In this document: one piece after another, positions 62,536-64,000 of the stretch
Position numbering within the stretch: position 1 is the first letter of the stretch
Layout: every line of letters starts with the position of its first letter
DNA from: GWE2-40-63 sp050251815
GTDB taxonomy: Bacteria; Bacteroidota; Bacteroidia; Bacteroidales; SZUA-534
Assembly: GCA_050251815.1 (NCBI GenBank)
Contig: JBFWMB010000004.1
Span: 1 to 64,000 of the forward strand
DNA length: 64,000 nt
Reading direction: 5' to 3'
Made by a program: the position numbers and the translations under genes
Notes under the pieces: model-generated
Told to the model about the DNA's origin: nothing
Databases searched by the model: none
The model's input: only the letters and a program-made list of their open reading frames with translations

Positions 62536-63450
62536 TTACAACCAGCGATCTTCCAGAATGTCTCCTTTTGAACTGACCGTGATAAGTTTTATGGGAACTT
62601 TTCGGGTGGTTTGTTGCATGGCAATCTGAACCAACTGTATAAGTCCGCCACAACAGGGAACCTCCATTTTCATTAAAGTAATGGTGTTAATATTTGCTTG
62701 GTCGATAAGATGTGCCAGCTTTTGAACATACACCTCTTTGTTGCTGTCGAGTTTGGGACAGGCAATCGCCAGTTTTTTCCCTTTCAGGTATTTGCTATGG
62801 AAATTACCCAGTGCAAATGCTACACAATCAGCGGCAAAAAGCAAATCGGCATCCTGAAAGAAAGGTGCATTGGGATTTACAAGATGCAATTGCACCGGCC
62901 AATGGCTTAATTGAGAGGGTGATTCGGATTTTTCAGCAACCAGCGGTTCGGGAATAAACGAAGCGGAAGCTGAACCACTGCAACCACAACCGGCAGCAGC
63001 TTCGCTCTTGTTTACAACCAGGTTATGCAAATACGGATTGGTTTGCGGTTCATTCTTTTTTCCATGTTGTTGAACCTCGTGCAACAATTCATCGACATTA
63101 AACGGAATGCTTGCTGCATGGGTTTTTAAATAATCAAAAGCCTGGTGGATGTAGGTTTTTTCGTTGTAATCTTTTAAGTGTTTTAAGTGAGCCAGTACCG
63201 TGTTTCTTCCGGCTTTAAGCATTTCTTTAATTGTTAAAACCTCATCGTAGGCTTCCGCTTCACGCTCCTCAATAGTTATGGCTCCTTCGGGACAATGCCC
63301 GATGCAGGCTCCCAGTCCGTCGCACATAAGTTCGCTTACCAGTGTAGCTTTCCCGTCAATCATCTGCAAAGCACCTTCGTGGCAATTGGGAATACAAATA
63401 CCACATCCGTTGCATAAATCCCTGTCAATTTTTACTATTTCGCGTTTCAT
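62536..63450 (-). CDS. Dicluster 4Fe-4S ferredoxin fused to a cysteine-rich domain
   Basis: A 304-residue cytoplasmic iron-sulfur protein. Two [4Fe-4S] sites are at the N-terminus (CNGCGICIPNCHEGAL and CDGLGACIGHCPEGAI); a helical middle follows, then a GCGCSGS cluster near 155 and a C-terminal domain with CPKLDSNKE and EVPCCGGL. Such proteins occur in anaerobic Bacteroidetes and Clostridia next to Crp/Fnr regulators and often near hybrid-cluster protein genes, as electron carriers in nitrosative or redox stress. A Crp/Fnr gene is divergent here with a candidate operator between. The hcp gene itself is not in the window. Confidence 0.85.
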   Translation of the reverse strand: MKREIVKIDRDLCNGCGICIPNCHEGALQMIDGKATLVSELMCDGLGACIGHCPEGAITIEEREAEAYDEVLTIKEMLKAGRNTVLAHLKHLKDYNEKTYIHQAFDYLKTHAASIPFNVDELLHEVQQHGKKNEPQTNPYLHNLVVNKSEAAAGCGCSGSASASFIPEPLVAEKSESPSQLSHWPVQLHLVNPNAPFFQDADLLFAADCVAFALGNFHSKYLKGKKLAIACPKLDSNKEVYVQKLAHLIDQANINTITLMKMEVPCCGGLIQLVQIAMQQTTRKVPIKLITVSSKGDILEDRWL

Positions 63451-63511
63451 ATCTTAAAATTTTACTTGTTCAATTTCATGCGGCAAATTTCAGACTTTTT
63501 GGTATTTTATT

Positions 63512-63529
63512 TTGTATCATTTGTTACAT
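63512..63529. promoter_or_regulatory. Candidate Crp/Fnr-family operator
   Basis: TTGTATC-ATTT-GTTACAT is an imperfect palindrome (five of seven positions in each arm) of the type TTGTnAC-N4-GTnACAA used by HcpR-like regulators. It lies between the ferredoxin fusion and the divergent Crp/Fnr gene. A near -7 box for the ferredoxin (leftward GAAATTTG, 63491-63484) places its centre at about -42, fitting class II activation. Confidence 0.5.
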
Positions 63530-63608
63530 TAACACCTGTTTTTTATATTTTTACCACCAATTATAGAAATACATTTAATATTAAAAACACAAACCAGCAT
63601 AATCACCA

Positions 63609-64000
63609 ATGTATCAGCGCTTAGCAAATAGTCCAATCTTTAAAGGTATTGCACCAGACCAAATTGAACAGCTTTTAAGTAAAGTCCCTTTTCAGATAAA
63701 ACAAATTGAAGCCAATAAGATTTTTGCTCACCGATTCGACGAAGTGAAAAGTCTTTCGATTATTATTGAAGGAAGTGTACGGGGCGAGATGCTCGACTTT
63801 TCAGGAAAGGTGCTAAAAGTAGAAGATATTTATGCTCCACGCCCCATAGCTTCGGCATTTATGTTTGGTCAAAACAATCGTTATCCGGTCGATGTAATCA
63901 GCAATGAGGAATCCTCGTTGTTAATCATTCCTAAGGATTCCGTTTTGCGGCTATTTCAATTAAACAAAGATTTCTTAAGCAATTATTTAACTGCCATTTC
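63609..64000 (+). CDS. Crp/Fnr-family regulator, 5' part only
   Basis: The first 130 codons of a Crp/Fnr regulator, cut by the window edge. It starts MYQRLANSPIFKGIAPDQIE and shows the cyclic-nucleotide-fold beta roll (SLSIIIEGSVRGEMLDFSGK, PRPIASAFMFGQ). There are no cysteines in the visible part, so it is not an FNR-type cluster sensor. Divergence from the ferredoxin fusion gene suggests an HcpR-like regulator of redox or NO stress, perhaps with heme or another ligand in the beta roll. The DNA-binding helix is outside the window. Confidence 0.85.
   Translation, partial: MYQRLANSPIFKGIAPDQIEQLLSKVPFQIKQIEANKIFAHRFDEVKSLSIIIEGSVRGEMLDFSGKVLKVEDIYAPRPIASAFMFGQNNRYPVDVISNEESSLLIIPKDSVLRLFQLNKDFLSNYLTAI

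Overview
The window is a chromosomal segment of a Bacteroidota bacterium, most likely a marine or sediment member of Marinilabiliales/Prolixibacteraceae; this placement is an inference. The evidence is a short primary sigma factor of the Bacteroidetes type without region 1.1, many upstream -7 boxes of the form TAnnTTTG, scarce Shine-Dalgarno sequences, and families typical of the phylum: DUF5686 with a carboxypeptidase-regulatory-like domain, Porin_10-like barrel, OmpA with PD40, helix-hairpin-helix barrel protein, TlpA-like lipoprotein, and TPR sensors. An FNR with all four cluster cysteines, a thioredoxin/ferredoxin redox set and a desaturase suggest a facultative anaerobe. No rRNA, tRNA, insertion sequence, prophage or CRISPR array was seen.

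Layout. 0.2-5.2 kb: a TPR/SpoIIE phosphatase, an FNR-type regulator and a TPR/LytS-type kinase. 5.3-9.4 kb: a three-domain GNAT/ATP-grasp fusion, a PhnA-like protein and a desaturase. 9.5-12.4 kb: a cold-shock protein, the primary sigma factor, a proposed unlisted 47-residue membrane protein and an FKBP isomerase. 12.6-21.5 kb: mnmA, a cytidylate-kinase-like protein, a radical SAM protein, threonine aldolase, a TPR protein, a TlpA-like lipoprotein, a 21-bp tandem array between convergent genes, and a PLP threonine/serine dehydratase. 21.7-31.9 kb: lptB, a DUF5686 barrel, an EamA exporter, parE-parC, aroK and a DUF502 protein. 31.9-32.8 kb: gene-free, repeat-rich DNA with a 127-bp perfect inverted copy of the first 127 bases of the window. 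32.8-46.5 kb: envelope genes, namely a secreted TPR-caspase and partner facing an OmpA/PD40 protein and partner, then a tight operon of barrel protein, membrane HELGH metallopeptidase candidate and helix-hairpin-helix barrel, then a porin.

46.5-54.1 kb is a divergent carotenoid locus: a leftward crtD-like/cruF-like/acyltransferase/glycosyltransferase/photolyase operon and a rightward crtI-crtB pair. The genes fit an acylated glycosyl carotenoid made together with photoprotective DNA repair. 54.2-59.8 kb holds a lipoprotein, sfsA, a large propeller sensor kinase and a YebC regulator. 59.9-64 kb is a redox region: thioredoxin reductase, an atypical thioredoxin and a NifX-like protein in one operon, then a small unknown, a dicluster ferredoxin fusion and a divergent Crp/Fnr gene cut by the window edge, with a candidate operator between the last two.

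The most unusual items are the 21-bp tandem array in strict phase, the long perfect inverted repeat pair, the GNAT/ATP-grasp fusion, the HELGH protein in a barrel operon, the small membrane ORF, and the thioredoxin with a stretched active site.
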